This document shows, in pieces, positions 17,328 to 25,907 of a DNA stretch of 64,000 nucleotides. A model generated the notes under the pieces. It was not told the origin of the DNA. It saw only the letters and a program-made list of their open reading frames with translations, and made no database searches. The stretch spans positions 518,501 to 582,500 of the forward strand of contig NZ_BMGI01000001.1 in the NCBI RefSeq assembly GCF_014640115.1, given 5' to 3'. This DNA is from Sinisalibacter lacisalsi. Its GTDB lineage: Bacteria > Pseudomonadota > Alphaproteobacteria > Rhodobacterales > Rhodobacteraceae. Numbering within the stretch: position 1 is the first letter of the stretch; each line of letters begins with the position of its first letter. The position numbers and the translations under genes are program-made.

Positions 17328-18134
17328 GTGGACACGCGCGGTCGCATCACCAAGGACGGTATCCGTATCTACGAAGACGCGGATTTCGAGGGCATGCGCA
17401 AGGCTGGGCGGCTGGCCGCCGAGATCCTCGACCGGATAGCCCCGCATGTGCAGCCGGGCGCCGCCACCGCCGATATCGACAGGCTGGTGGAGGAGATGGT
17501 GAACGAAGCCGGCGCCACCTCGGCCACGATCGGCTACAAGGGCTACCAGCACGCCACCTGCATCTCGATCAACCATGTCGTCTGCCACGGCATTCCGTCC
17601 GACAAGCGGCTCAAGGACGGCGACATTCTGAATATCGACGTGACCGTGATCGTTGACGGCTGGTTCGGCGATACCTCGCGGATGTATGTCGCCGGCAAAC
17701 TGCCGCGCAAGGCCGAGCGGCTGATCGAGGTGACCCACGAGGCCCTGATGCGCGGCATCGAGGCGGTGAAGCCGGGCAATACCTTCGGCGACATCGGCCA
17801 TGCCATTCAGAGCTATGTCGAGGCCAACCGCATGAGCGTGGTGCGCGATTTCTGCGGCCACGGCCTGGGGCTGGTGTTCCACGCGCCGCCCAACGTGCTG
17901 CACTACGGCCGCCCCGGCACCGGACCGGTGCTGGAAGAGGGCATGTTCTTCACCATCGAACCGATGGTGAACCTCGGGCGGCCCGAAACCAAGGTGCTCG
18001 CCGACGACTGGACGGCCGTGACCCGCGACAGGTCGCTCTCGGCGCAGTTCGAGCACTCGATCGGGGTGACGGCGACGGGCGTGGAGATTTTCACGCTGAG
18101 CCCGGCCGGCAAGTTCTACCCCACCTGGGACTGA
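17328..18134 (+). CDS. map: Type I methionine aminopeptidase
   Basis: Removes the initiator methionine from nascent proteins. The 268-residue enzyme has the five metal ligands in recognisable context: the two aspartates in LNIDVTVIVDGWFGDTSR, the histidine in FCGHGLGLVFH and the glutamates in FFTIEPMV and QFEHSIGVT. The NHVVCHGIPS motif contributes the conserved histidine. The gene starts with GTG (17328), supported by GAAGGAGAG upstream. It lies 75 bases downstream of sfsA in the same direction. Confidence 0.96.
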   Translation: MDTRGRITKDGIRIYEDADFEGMRKAGRLAAEILDRIAPHVQPGAATADIDRLVEEMVNEAGATSATIGYKGYQHATCISINHVVCHGIPSDKRLKDGDILNIDVTVIVDGWFGDTSRMYVAGKLPRKAERLIEVTHEALMRGIEAVKPGNTFGDIGHAIQSYVEANRMSVVRDFCGHGLGLVFHAPPNVLHYGRPGTGPVLEEGMFFTIEPMVNLGRPETKVLADDWTAVTRDRSLSAQFEHSIGVTATGVEIFTLSPAGKFYPTWD

Positions 18135-18172
18135 TCCGGCCGACCGCGCCGGCAACGGGCAAATCCTCCCCG

Positions 18173-18194
18173 TTAGCGCTAAAAACCATATAAT
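18173..18194 (+). promoter_or_regulatory. Palindromic operator with TATAAT box upstream of dctP-like gene
   Basis: TTAGCGCTAA (18173-18182) is a perfect 10-base palindrome of the kind bound by LacI-family repressors. TATAAT (18189-18194) follows at once and looks like a -10 element, so the operator would overlap the promoter spacer. The -35 region is poor. Transcription from here would give a leader of about 130 bases. Confidence 0.45.
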
Positions 18195-18329
18195 AATTCA
18201 ATATCTTGGCCACTCGTTCTGCGGCATATCCGCATCAGGTGGCCCCCGCGCTTGTATCGCGGCGCGCATCCCCCTAGTTTCACGTCTCCGCACCGCGAGT
18301 TGGCGGGCAATAACAAAGGAGGGGACTTG

Positions 18330-19364
18330 ATGAAGACCCTTGTGAAATCGGCGGCTCTGGCCGCGATCTTCGGCCTTGGGGCCAGTGGTGTGTACGCGCA
18401 GGAAGTCACTCTGCGCTTTCAGCATTTCGTTTCGCCGGCCTCGGCGAACCCGACGCACTTCATGGAGCCCTGGGCACGCAAGATCGAAGCGGAGTCGAAC
18501 GGGCGCATCAAGGTCGAGCTCTATCCATTCATGCAACTGGGCGGCGCCGCGTCGGAAATGTATGACCAGATCGCCGAGGGTATCGTTGATGGCGGCTGGG
18601 TGATCCCGGGCTATGAGCCGGGGCGTTTCCCCGAAACCGAGGCGCTGGAGCTGCCGTTCATGGTGACCAAGAGCGCCGAGGAAGCCAGCCGCGCCGCGTG
18701 GGAATTCTCGCAAGCGCACCTGATGGACGATTTCGCCGATGTGAAGGTGCTCGCGATCCACATGCACGGGCGCGGCCTCGTCTACAAGAAAGGTCCGGCG
18801 ATCTCGAAGGTTGAGGATTTCGAGGGGCTCAAGCTGCGCGGGCCTTCGCGCCCGGTGACGCTTCTGCTCGAAAAGCTCGGCGCGACCCCGATCGGGATGC
18901 CGGTGCCGCAGTTTCCCGAAAGCCTCGCGCTTGGCGTGGTCGATGGCGGCGTGATCACCTACGAACAGGCTCCGTCGCTCAAGCTCGACGAACTGACCGA
19001 CAGTCACACCGACGTGGCGGGCGACATGTCGCTCTACAACCTCTACTTCATCTGGGCGATGAACAAGGACAGCTACGCGCGCCTGCCGGACGATCTCAAG
19101 GCGGTGATCGACGCCAATGCCGGCCTGGAGGCCTCGGCCTGGGCCGGGCGGGCGCATGACACCGGCGATGCCGAGGGCCGGGAAGTGCTGCGCGCGGCCG
19201 GGCACGAGGCGGCCGAATTGAGCGAGGAAGCCACCGCCGAGATCCGCGCGCTGGGCGACGAGGTGATCGCCGAGTGGATCGCGCAGATGGATGCCAAGGG
19301 GTATGACGGCGCCGGCCTCGTCGCCGATGCCCGTGCCGCCGTCGAGGCGACCCGCGCGCAGTGA
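18330..19364 (+). CDS. TRAP transporter substrate-binding protein (DctP family), orphan
   Basis: Periplasmic binding protein of 344 residues for a tripartite ATP-independent transporter of organic acids. It has a clear signal peptide (residues 1-23, cleavage after VYA), and the DctP-fold segments LRFQHFVSP, the GLKLRGPSRPV arginine-containing binding motif and LYFIWAMNKDSYARLP. A perfect AGGAGG precedes ATG 18330. No dctQ or dctM membrane-subunit gene is adjacent: the next gene is a convergent HAD phosphatase. It must therefore work with membrane subunits elsewhere or act as a sensor or scavenger. The ligand is unknown. Confidence 0.9.
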   Translation: MKTLVKSAALAAIFGLGASGVYAQEVTLRFQHFVSPASANPTHFMEPWARKIEAESNGRIKVELYPFMQLGGAASEMYDQIAEGIVDGGWVIPGYEPGRFPETEALELPFMVTKSAEEASRAAWEFSQAHLMDDFADVKVLAIHMHGRGLVYKKGPAISKVEDFEGLKLRGPSRPVTLLLEKLGATPIGMPVPQFPESLALGVVDGGVITYEQAPSLKLDELTDSHTDVAGDMSLYNLYFIWAMNKDSYARLPDDLKAVIDANAGLEASAWAGRAHDTGDAEGREVLRAAGHEAAELSEEATAEIRALGDEVIAEWIAQMDAKGYDGAGLVADARAAVEATRAQ

Positions 19365-19383
19365 GGCCATGCGCAAGCTCAGC

Positions 19384-19409
19384 AAGGCCGGCCCGTCGTG
19401 GCCGGCCTT
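19384..19409. terminator. Hairpin between convergent dctP-like and HAD genes
   Basis: A ten-pair stem AAGGCCGGCC/GGCCGGCCTT with a six-base loop lies between the two convergent stops. There is only a weak T tract, so it is a probable bidirectional terminator or mRNA-stabilising hairpin. Confidence 0.6.
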
Positions 19410-19415
19410 GTCATG

Positions 19416-20063
19416 TCAGAGCCCCAGCCGCGCGGGCAATTCGGCCATGCTGCGGAAAACCTCCGCGCCCTCTGCCTCCAGCCTCGCGCCGGTGCCCGCA
19501 GAGGCAAACCCCAGCGTGCGCATCCCCGCTGCCACGCCTGCGCGGCAACCGGGGGCGCTGTCTTCGACCACCACGCAATCGCCTGGTGCTACGCCGAGCC
19601 CGGCGGCGGCCTGCAAATAGAGCGCCGGGTCGGGTTTCGGGCGGGCCAGGTCCTGTCCGGAGTGCAGATGCCCCTTTAGGCGAGACCAGACGCCGGGGTG
19701 TTGCGACAAGGTGATTTCCATTTTGCGCAGGGTGCCGTTCGAGCCCACGGCATAGGAGATGCCGGCGGCGTCCAGCCGGTCGAGCACAGCCTCGATGCCG
19801 GGAATGAGCGGGGTTCCCTCGGTCAGCCGCGCATAGAGAAGCTCGTAATGCCGGTCGACCCAGTCGGGCGGTAGCGCCGCGCCAAGCCCGCGCGCCTTGT
19901 CGGCCACGCCCCGGATCGTCATCCCGACCCAGCCGGCGTGGATCTCGTCCATCGTGATCTCGAAACCATGGCCCGCGAGATCGCGTTGCAGGATCTCGAG
20001 CCCGTTCGGCTCGCTGTCGACGAGCACGCCGTCGCAGTCGAACAGCACCGCTTTGGGTGTCAT
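19416..20063 (-). CDS. HAD-superfamily phosphatase
   Basis: The 215-residue haloacid-dehalogenase-like hydrolase has the nucleophile and acid Asp9/Asp11 in LFDCDGVLVDS, motif II SNG (GSNGTLRK), the lysine in ARPKPDPALY and the motif IV acidic pair in VVVEDSAPGCRAG. It has a helical cap after motif I (beta-phosphoglucomutase/phosphoglycolate phosphatase subclass). The substrate is a small phosphate ester that cannot be named from sequence. It overlaps rsmD by 4 bases and is the last gene of a three-gene run. Confidence 0.88.
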   Translation of the reverse strand: MTPKAVLFDCDGVLVDSEPNGLEILQRDLAGHGFEITMDEIHAGWVGMTIRGVADKARGLGAALPPDWVDRHYELLYARLTEGTPLIPGIEAVLDRLDAAGISYAVGSNGTLRKMEITLSQHPGVWSRLKGHLHSGQDLARPKPDPALYLQAAAGLGVAPGDCVVVEDSAPGCRAGVAAGMRTLGFASAGTGARLEAEGAEVFRSMAELPARLGL

Positions 20064-20620
20064 GTTGCCTCCAGAATTCGGATTGTCGTGTCGCCATAGC
20101 GGCGTTCGTCAAGGAGTGCGAGCCCCTCGGGCGGGTTCACGGCGGCGCTCTCCTCCCAGATCACCAGTGCCCCGGGGGCGATCCAGCCGCCCGCGAGCGC
20201 CGCCGCGAGCGCCGCCTCGCCCATCGCCTTGCCGTAAGGCGGATCGCAGAACACCAGCGAATAGGCCGCTTCGGGGTTGCTGCCGAGGCGGGTGGCGTCG
20301 CGCTGGATCAGGGCGGTATCGCGCTCGACCCCGCATTTCGCCACGTTCTCGCGGATCAGCCGGGTCGCCACGCGGCCCTCGTCGACGAAACAGGCAGCGC
20401 CGGCCCCGCGCGAGAGAGCCTCGAGCCCGAGCGCGCCGGTGCCGGCAAAGAGATCGAGCACCCGAGCATCGGTCAGCGGATCGCCGAAGCGCCCGCCCGC
20501 GAGCATCGAGAACAGGCTTTCGCGCACCCGGTCGCTGGTGGGGCGCAAATGCCCCGCCTTGTCGCCCTTGCCGACGGAGGCCAGCGCCCGGCCCCGAAAT
20601 CGCCCCGCGATGATCCTCAC
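20060..20620 (-). CDS. rsmD: 16S rRNA (guanine(966)-N2)-methyltransferase
   Basis: Methylates G966 of 16S rRNA in the assembled 30S subunit. The 186-residue protein begins MRIIAGRFRGRAL, typical of RsmD, and carries the SAM motif VLDLFAGTGALG (about 54-65) and the catalytic DPPY (126-129). It overlaps the flavoprotein gene by 4 bases upstream and the HAD gene by 4 bases downstream. Confidence 0.95.
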   Translation of the reverse strand: MRIIAGRFRGRALASVGKGDKAGHLRPTSDRVRESLFSMLAGGRFGDPLTDARVLDLFAGTGALGLEALSRGAGAACFVDEGRVATRLIRENVAKCGVERDTALIQRDATRLGSNPEAAYSLVFCDPPYGKAMGEAALAAALAGGWIAPGALVIWEESAAVNPPEGLALLDERRYGDTTIRILEAT

Positions 20621-21822
20621 GCCTGCAACAGGGCCTTGAGGTCCGTCTCCGGATCGGCCAGCGCCGCCTTTTCGGGGCTGCGCCCGGCCTCGATCAGCCG
20701 TTTGCCGACCATGTAGGCGCGCGGATCGTTCATCGCGTCGATGGCGAGCAGGCGGTCGCCGGCGAAATACCAGAAGCTCACGCCATCGCCGTTGCGGCGC
20801 GTCAGGATCTCGTCGTAGCCGGTGCCGAGCCCGGCGATCTGGAGCTTCACATCATACTGGTCCGACCAGAACCATGGCTTCGGCAGGTAAGCCGTGCCAG
20901 CCCCCATCATGTTGGCCGCCACGAGCTCGCCCATGTCTATCGCGTTGCCCACGCTTTCAAGCCGCAGGCGGCCCGCGCCATGGGGAAAGGACGCACAATC
21001 GCCCGCAGCCCAGATCGCGGGATCGGAGGTGCGCCCCTCCGGGTCCACCGCGATCCCGTTGTCGACGGCAAGCCCGGCGAGTTCGGCAAGCGCCGTGTCG
21101 GGCCGCACGCCGACGCCGACGATCACGAAGTCGACCTCGAGCTCGGTGCCGTCGGTGAGCGTCGCCCCGGTCACGCGCGGGCCCCCGGTGAGCCGTTCCA
21201 GCCCGCAGCCCTCGCGGATATCCACCCCGTGATTCTCGTGCAGGGCCCGGAAATAGTCGGACGTTTCCGGGGCTGCGACGCGCTGGAGAATGCGCGGGGC
21301 CATTTCCACCAGCGTCACCGAAAGACCCTTCTTCGCCGCCACCGCCGCGGCCTCCAGCCCGATATAGCCACCACCCACGATCAGCACGCGCGCACCGGGG
21401 CGAAACTCGTGCGCCATGGCGTCGGCATCCGCAAGGCTGCGCACGGTATAGACCCCGTCAAGATCGCCGCCGATGGCGTTGGGCAGCCGGTTGGGCACCG
21501 CGCCGGTGGTGAGCGCGAGCATGTCGTAGGCCAGCGTCTCGCCATCGAGGTGCAGGCACTTGGCTTCGGTGTCGATGCGGTCGACCCGGCAGCCGAGCCG
21601 CAGGGCGATATCCTGCTCGGCATAATAGCTTTCGGGGCGCAGGTAGAGCCGGTCGAGCGCCATCTCGCCGAGGAGATAGGCCTTCGAAAGCGGAGGGCGC
21701 TGATAGGGCGGCGCGGCTTCCTCGCCGACCACGGTGACCTGCCCATCGAATCCCAGCCCCCGCAGCTTGGCGACAAGCGAGGCGGCGGCCTGTCCGGCCC
21801 CGACGACGACGATATGGCTCAT
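20617..21822 (-). CDS. NAD(P)/FAD-dependent ferredoxin or rubredoxin reductase
   Basis: The 401-residue flavoprotein has an FAD-binding Rossmann motif (VVGAGQAAAS, about residues 5-14), a second NAD(P)-binding motif (GGGYIGLEAA, about 151-160), the second FAD segment WAAGDCASFP and a C-terminal reductase domain. It belongs to the class that reduces ferredoxins of Rieske oxygenases or P450s (ThcD/CamA-like). No ferredoxin or oxygenase gene is adjacent, so its partner is unknown. Divergent from the peroxiredoxin gene across 84 bases; first gene of the reductase-rsmD-HAD operon. Confidence 0.9.
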   Translation of the reverse strand: MSHIVVVGAGQAAASLVAKLRGLGFDGQVTVVGEEAAPPYQRPPLSKAYLLGEMALDRLYLRPESYYAEQDIALRLGCRVDRIDTEAKCLHLDGETLAYDMLALTTGAVPNRLPNAIGGDLDGVYTVRSLADADAMAHEFRPGARVLIVGGGYIGLEAAAVAAKKGLSVTLVEMAPRILQRVAAPETSDYFRALHENHGVDIREGCGLERLTGGPRVTGATLTDGTELEVDFVIVGVGVRPDTALAELAGLAVDNGIAVDPEGRTSDPAIWAAGDCASFPHGAGRLRLESVGNAIDMGELVAANMMGAGTAYLPKPWFWSDQYDVKLQIAGLGTGYDEILTRRNGDGVSFWYFAGDRLLAIDAMNDPRAYMVGKRLIEAGRSPEKAALADPETDLKALLQA

Positions 21823-21906
21823 GTCGAAAATCCTTTCGAGCGTCTTTGGTCCGGCAACCTATAGCGACGCGTAAGAGACATGCAAATCTGAACAGGAGAC
21901 GAAAAC

Positions 21907-22395
21907 ATGACGATTGCTGTGGGCAACCGCCTGCCGGAGGTGACGGTAACGCGGATGGGCGAGGCCGGGCCCGAACCGGTGGCGCTGGCTGAGGTGGTGA
22001 AAGGGCGCAAGGTCGTCATTTTCGCCGTGCCCGGGGCCTATACGCCCACGTGCCATTCCGCCCATGTGCCGAGCTTCATCCGGGTCAGGGACGGGCTCGC
22101 CGCGAAGGGCGTGGACGAGGTGATCTGCGTTTCGGTGAACGACCCCTTCGTGATGGGCGCCTGGGGCGAGGCCACGGGGGCGAACGAAGCCGGCATCACC
22201 ATGCTGGCGGATGCCGAATGCGCCTTCACCGAGGCGCTGGGCATGCGCTTCGATGCTGCGCCCGCCGGGCTCATCGCCCGGTCCAGGCGCTATGCGCTCG
22301 CGGCCGATGATGGCGTGGTCACCCATCTTCACATCGAGGAAGGGCCGGGCACCTGCGAGATCTCGGGCGGCGAGGCGATGCTCGCAGCCCTCTGA
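21907..22395 (+). CDS. Prx5-type peroxiredoxin
   Basis: The 162-residue thiol peroxidase detoxifies hydrogen peroxide and organic peroxides. The peroxidatic Cys49 is in the signature VPGAYTPTCHSAHVPSF (PxxxTxxC). The AhpC/TSA redoxin fold spans the whole protein, as in bacterial Prx5/AhpE-like enzymes that use glutathione or glutaredoxin. GGAGACG precedes the ATG. A GC-rich repeat follows its stop. Confidence 0.92.
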   Translation: MTIAVGNRLPEVTVTRMGEAGPEPVALAEVVKGRKVVIFAVPGAYTPTCHSAHVPSFIRVRDGLAAKGVDEVICVSVNDPFVMGAWGEATGANEAGITMLADAECAFTEALGMRFDAAPAGLIARSRRYALAADDGVVTHLHIEEGPGTCEISGGEAMLAAL

Positions 22396-22405
22396 TCGCG
22401 TCAAG

Positions 22406-22457
22406 GCCGGGGGGCTCTGCCCCCCGGACCCCCCGAGGTATTTTTGCCAGGATGAAG
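22406..22457. repeat. GC-palindrome repeat, copy 1
   Basis: A G-run/C-run palindrome (GGGGGGCTCTGCCCCCC) is followed by the conserved tail ACCCCCCGAGGTATTTTTG and a GAAG. A second, diverged copy is at 58448-58497. Both lie between convergent genes just past stop codons. This type of intergenic palindrome is common in Rhodobacterales genomes and may work as a terminator or mRNA end. Confidence 0.7.
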
Positions 22458-22478
22458 AGGGCAAACCTCTTGTGCACG

Positions 22479-22865
22479 TCAGATCGAGGCGACGACCTCT
22501 TCCATCATCTCGCGCACCCGGCCCGCGACGCTTTTCAGCTCGGCGTTGTCGATGCCGGCCATCGAGGCCAGCGGGTCAACCGCCGAAACCTCCACGCCAC
22601 CGTCGACGCTGCGCAGGATGACGTTGCAGGGCAGCATCGAGCCGACCCTTGGTTCCAGCCCGATCGCCTCCCAGGCCATCTTGGGGTTGCAGGCGCCAAG
22701 GATGCGGTAGTCGTCCATGTCCTTGTCGATCTTCTTCTTCATCGTCGCTTTCACGTCGATCTCGGTCAGCACACCGAAGCCTTTCGCGGCGAGAGCCTCG
22801 CGGGTGCGCTTGTCGATCTCGTCGAACGTGGCGTCGTCGAATTTTCGGTTGATGGTATAACTCAT
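22479..22865 (-). CDS. DUF302 domain protein
   Basis: Single-domain protein of 128 residues matching DUF302: FGVLTEIDVKATMKKK near the start, then RILGACNPKMA and LLPCNV-like MLPCNVILR with the conserved cysteines (Cys59 and Cys80). The biochemical function is unknown. ATG 22865 with AGGAGGA upstream. The C-terminal helix ends EMMEEVVASI. Transcribed with the GNAT/FemAB-like gene, separated by about 50 bases. Confidence 0.88.
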   Translation of the reverse strand: MSYTINRKFDDATFDEIDKRTREALAAKGFGVLTEIDVKATMKKKIDKDMDDYRILGACNPKMAWEAIGLEPRVGSMLPCNVILRSVDGGVEVSAVDPLASMAGIDNAELKSVAGRVREMMEEVVASI

Positions 22866-22914
22866 GCGGTCCTCCTGTGGGCTACCCTGAATGTGGGTGC
22901 GGGGCGGGCGCGCG

Positions 22915-24084
22915 TCAATCGGGGCCGCGCCGGAACGGGCCCATCGAGGTGAGGATCTCGATATCCTCGTCCACCGCCTCGGCCTCGCGGGCGACGAATT
23001 CCTCCACCGCCTCGCGAAAGCCCGGATCCGCGACCCAGTGCAGCGAATGGGTGGACACCGGAAGATAACCGCGCGCGAGCTTGTGGTCGCCCTGCGCCCC
23101 GGCCTCGACCTTGGCGAGCCCCCGGGCGATGGCGAAGTCGATGGCCTGATAGTAGCACAATTCGAAATGCAGGAAGGGGTGGTGCTCGGACTGGCCCCAG
23201 TAGCGGCCGAACAGCGCCTCGCTGCCGATGAAATTGAGCGCGCCGGCGACCGGGCGGCTCTCGCGCAGGGCAAGGCTGAGCAGCACGTCGTCGCGCATGG
23301 TCTCCTGCACGATGTCGAAGAAGGCGCGGGTGAGGTAGGGCGTGCCCCATTTGCGCGCGCCGGTGTCCTGGTAGAAGCGCCAGAAGGCATCCCAGTGCTC
23401 GGGGCGCAGATCGTCGCCTGTGAGGTTCACGATCTCACCGCCGAAGCTCTGCGCGTCGCGCCGTTCGCGCCGGATCGCCTTGCGTTTGCGCGACGACAGT
23501 GAGGCAAGGAAAGCCTCGAAATCGGCGTAGCCCGCGTTTTCCCAATGGTACTGCGTGCCAAGGCGGCGGATCAGCCCCATCGCCTCGCCTGCGCGCGCCT
23601 CCGCCTCGGTGCAGAACGTGGCATGCAGCGACGACACGCCGTTGTCGGCGGCCAGTTTCACCGCGCCCTGCACCAGCGCGGCCATGCCGCGTGCCTCGTG
23701 GCCGGGTTTCACCAGGAAGCGCCGCCCGGTCGCCGGGGTGAAGGGCACGGCGATCTGCAGCTTGGGGTAGTAGCGCCCGCCCGCGCGCTCCCAGGCATGG
23801 GCCCAGGAATGATCGAAGACGTATTCGCCCTGGCTGTGGCTCTTGGCGTAGAGCGGCGCGCAGGCGATCATCTCGTCGCCTGCGTGCGCGGTGACGTGGC
23901 GCGGCGCCCAGCCGGTGCCGGGGCCGACACTGCCCGAGGCTTCGAGCGCGCTCAGGAACCGGTGGGTGGTGAAAGGATCGCGCGGGCGGGCGCTGCCCTC
24001 GGGGCAGGCGCAGGCATCCCATTCGGCGGCGGGAATGCCGGCGAGGCTTTCGTGAATCCGGATTTCGATCGTCGCGTCGCTCAT
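22915..24084 (-). CDS. FemAB/GNAT-fold family protein (DUF482, peptidogalycan-type)
   Basis: The 389-residue protein covers the full DUF482 family: SLAGIPAAEWDAC near the start, PLYAKSHSQGEYVFD, the LKPGHE-like VKPGHEARGM segment, RKRKAIRRERR basic patch and GARKWGTPYLTRAFF in the C-terminal acyltransferase-like half. The family is annotated as N-acetyltransferase or peptidoglycan-recognition proteins by fold similarity to FemAB; the reaction is not established. ATG 24084 gives a normal family N-terminus. Located 31 bases downstream of the GDPD gene in the same direction. Confidence 0.82.
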   Translation of the reverse strand: MSDATIEIRIHESLAGIPAAEWDACACPEGSARPRDPFTTHRFLSALEASGSVGPGTGWAPRHVTAHAGDEMIACAPLYAKSHSQGEYVFDHSWAHAWERAGGRYYPKLQIAVPFTPATGRRFLVKPGHEARGMAALVQGAVKLAADNGVSSLHATFCTEAEARAGEAMGLIRRLGTQYHWENAGYADFEAFLASLSSRKRKAIRRERRDAQSFGGEIVNLTGDDLRPEHWDAFWRFYQDTGARKWGTPYLTRAFFDIVQETMRDDVLLSLALRESRPVAGALNFIGSEALFGRYWGQSEHHPFLHFELCYYQAIDFAIARGLAKVEAGAQGDHKLARGYLPVSTHSLHWVADPGFREAVEEFVAREAEAVDEDIEILTSMGPFRRGPD

Positions 24085-24115
24085 GGCGCGATAGGAACGG
24101 GCGGGCGCGGGAGCG

Positions 24116-24883
24116 TCAAGCGGGCCGGGGGGCGCGGTAGCCCTCGAAAGTGATGTTGTCGGCCAGTTCACGCGCTTGTGTTTCCTGTTCCGCCGAGCGG
24201 ATCGTCCAGCACAGCAGCGGCACGCCGCGCGCCTTCAGTTCCGAGACGGGTGGAGCGGTGAGATCGCGCCAGTGGTGGCTGATGAAACTCGCGCCCACGC
24301 GGTCGAAATCGGCGATCGCGGCGAGCTGGGCGCGGCGCTGTTCGGGGATCGCTCGGGCCTCTTCGATCTCCCAGCTCATCGTGGTCAGGCCGCGTGGCAC
24401 TTTCGGTGCGGCCTCGGCCATCGCGGCCATGGAATGCGGGTTGAAACTCATCACTGCGACGGGGCCGTCATATCCGGCCAGATCGCTCGCGACCGCCGCT
24501 TCCAGCGCCCCCACCTTCGGGCCGAACGCGCCGTCCTGATCCTTGATTTCGACGAGAAGCGGGACCCGGCCGGCGACGAGCGCGAGCACCTCGGCGAGCG
24601 TTGGAATGCCCTCGTCACCGCCCAGGAGCGCGATTCCGCCAAGGTCGGCGGCGGTGCGGGCGCGAATCGGCCCGGTTTCGGCGGTGAGCCGGTCGAGCGT
24701 ATCGTCGTGAAACACCATCGCCACCCCGTCGGCGGAGGGCTGTACGTCGATCTCGATGCCGTAGCCGGCGTCGACGGCGGCGCCCACGGCGGCGCGCGAG
24801 TTTTCGGGCCGGCCCGCGCCCGCATCATGCAGGGCGCGGTGGGCGATGGGCAGGCGCAGGAAGGCCTCGGGCAGGGCTGTCAT
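24116..24883 (-). CDS. Glycerophosphodiester phosphodiesterase family protein
   Basis: The 255-residue TIM-barrel phosphodiesterase hydrolyses glycerophosphodiesters to glycerol-3-phosphate and an alcohol. It has the catalytic N-terminal HRALHDAGAGRPENS (HR...ExN), the metal-binding EIDVQPSADGVAMVFHDDTLDR split over residues about 44-66, and LVEIKDQ. There is no signal peptide, so it is cytoplasmic. The start ATG 24883 lies 2 bases after the RidA stop, indicating an operon with RidA and the FemAB-like gene. Confidence 0.9.
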   Translation of the reverse strand: MTALPEAFLRLPIAHRALHDAGAGRPENSRAAVGAAVDAGYGIEIDVQPSADGVAMVFHDDTLDRLTAETGPIRARTAADLGGIALLGGDEGIPTLAEVLALVAGRVPLLVEIKDQDGAFGPKVGALEAAVASDLAGYDGPVAVMSFNPHSMAAMAEAAPKVPRGLTTMSWEIEEARAIPEQRRAQLAAIADFDRVGASFISHHWRDLTAPPVSELKARGVPLLCWTIRSAEQETQARELADNITFEGYRAPRPA

Positions 24884-24885
24884 GA

Positions 24886-25347
24886 TCAGGCGACCTCGAA
24901 GATTCCCTCGATCTCGACCGCGACGCCAAACGGCAGGCTCGCCGCCGACACCGCCGACCGGCTGTGCCGCCCGGCCTCGCCCAGAACCTCGACGAGGAAA
25001 TCCGAAGCGCCGTTCACCACCTTGGGCTGATCGCCGAAATCGACGGTGGAATTGACGAAGGCGGTGAGCTTGACGACGCGGCGCAGCCGGTCGAGATCGC
25101 CATCGCAGGCCGCTTTTACCTGCGCCAGAAGCGAGATCGCGCAGAGTTTCGCCGCCGCCGCACCGTCTTCCACGCTCATATCGGCGCCGAGCTTGCCGGT
25201 GATGAAGCCGCCATCGCGCATCGGGATCTGGCCCGAGATGAAAACGAGGTTGCCGGACTTGACCCATGGCACGTAGTTGGCTGCCGGAGCCGGGGCGTCG
25301 GGCAGGGTAATCCCCAGTTCTGCAAGGCGTGCTTCGAAACCGCTCAT
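24886..25347 (-). CDS. RidA family enamine/imine deaminase-like protein
   Basis: The 153-residue YjgF/RidA protein belongs to the longer subgroup (E. coli RidA is 128 residues). Conserved parts are NLVFISGQIPMRDG, the AAKLCAISLLAQVKA helix, RVVKLTAFVNS and the C-terminal HSRSAVSAASLPFGVAVE, which includes the catalytic-type arginine. RidA enzymes hydrolyse reactive 2-aminoacrylate-like intermediates. AAAGGAC precedes the ATG. It heads a three-gene minus-strand operon and is divergent from rpoZ across 191 bases. Confidence 0.9.
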   Translation of the reverse strand: MSGFEARLAELGITLPDAPAPAANYVPWVKSGNLVFISGQIPMRDGGFITGKLGADMSVEDGAAAAKLCAISLLAQVKAACDGDLDRLRRVVKLTAFVNSTVDFGDQPKVVNGASDFLVEVLGEAGRHSRSAVSAASLPFGVAVEIEGIFEVA

Positions 25348-25538
25348 CTTTTGTCCTTTCGCTGGTTGCGCGGCGACGCTACAGCCCTTCGCCGGGCGCG
25401 TCCATGGCCCGGATCGGCCTAGGGGCCGGCATCCGCCGCAAGGCTGCTGCCAATTGCCGCGAAACCCCGATTTCCCTTGTCAAACGGGCGCAAGCGCCTT
25501 AGGTAGGCCGCTCGAAACCCGCTATACTGGAGTCCCAC

Positions 25539-25895
25539 ATGGCCCGCGTCACGGTTGAAGATTGCGTTGACAAGGTTCCGAACCGGTTCGATCTGGTGAT
25601 GCTCGCCGCCCATCGTGCGCGCGAAATCACTGCTGGTGCGCCGATCACTGTTGACCGCGACAACGACAAGAACCCCGTCGTGGCCCTGCGCGAGATCGCC
25701 GAAGAGACCCAGACCGCCGACGAGCTGACTGAGCGGATGATCGAGAGCAACCAGACCCAGATCGAGGTTGACGAGCCCGAGGATGACCAGATGGCCTTGC
25801 TCATGGGCGCCGAGGCGGCCGACAAGCCCGCCGAGGACGACATGACCGAGGAAAACCTCCTGCGCGCGTTGATGGAAGCTCAGGGCCAGGGCTAG
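25539..25895 (+). CDS. rpoZ: RNA polymerase omega subunit
   Basis: The 118-residue omega subunit aids RNA polymerase assembly. It starts [20 protein letters not shown] and has [11 protein letters not shown], both diagnostic, with an acidic C-terminal tail typical of alphaproteobacteria. The rel gene follows after 12 bases, the usual rpoZ-rel arrangement, and omega is known to be needed for ppGpp action on polymerase in other bacteria. Confidence 0.97.
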   Translation: MARVTVEDCVDKVPNRFDLVMLAAHRAREITAGAPITVDRDNDKNPVVALREIAEETQTADELTERMIESNQTQIEVDEPEDDQMALLMGAEAADKPAEDDMTEENLLRALMEAQGQG

Positions 25896-25907
25896 GGACG
25901 GAAGACC

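Noticed and set aside
25470-25530. TTGTCA and TATACT upstream of rpoZ as promoter
   Set aside because: The two elements are about 40 bases apart, too far for one promoter, and neither has a good partner.
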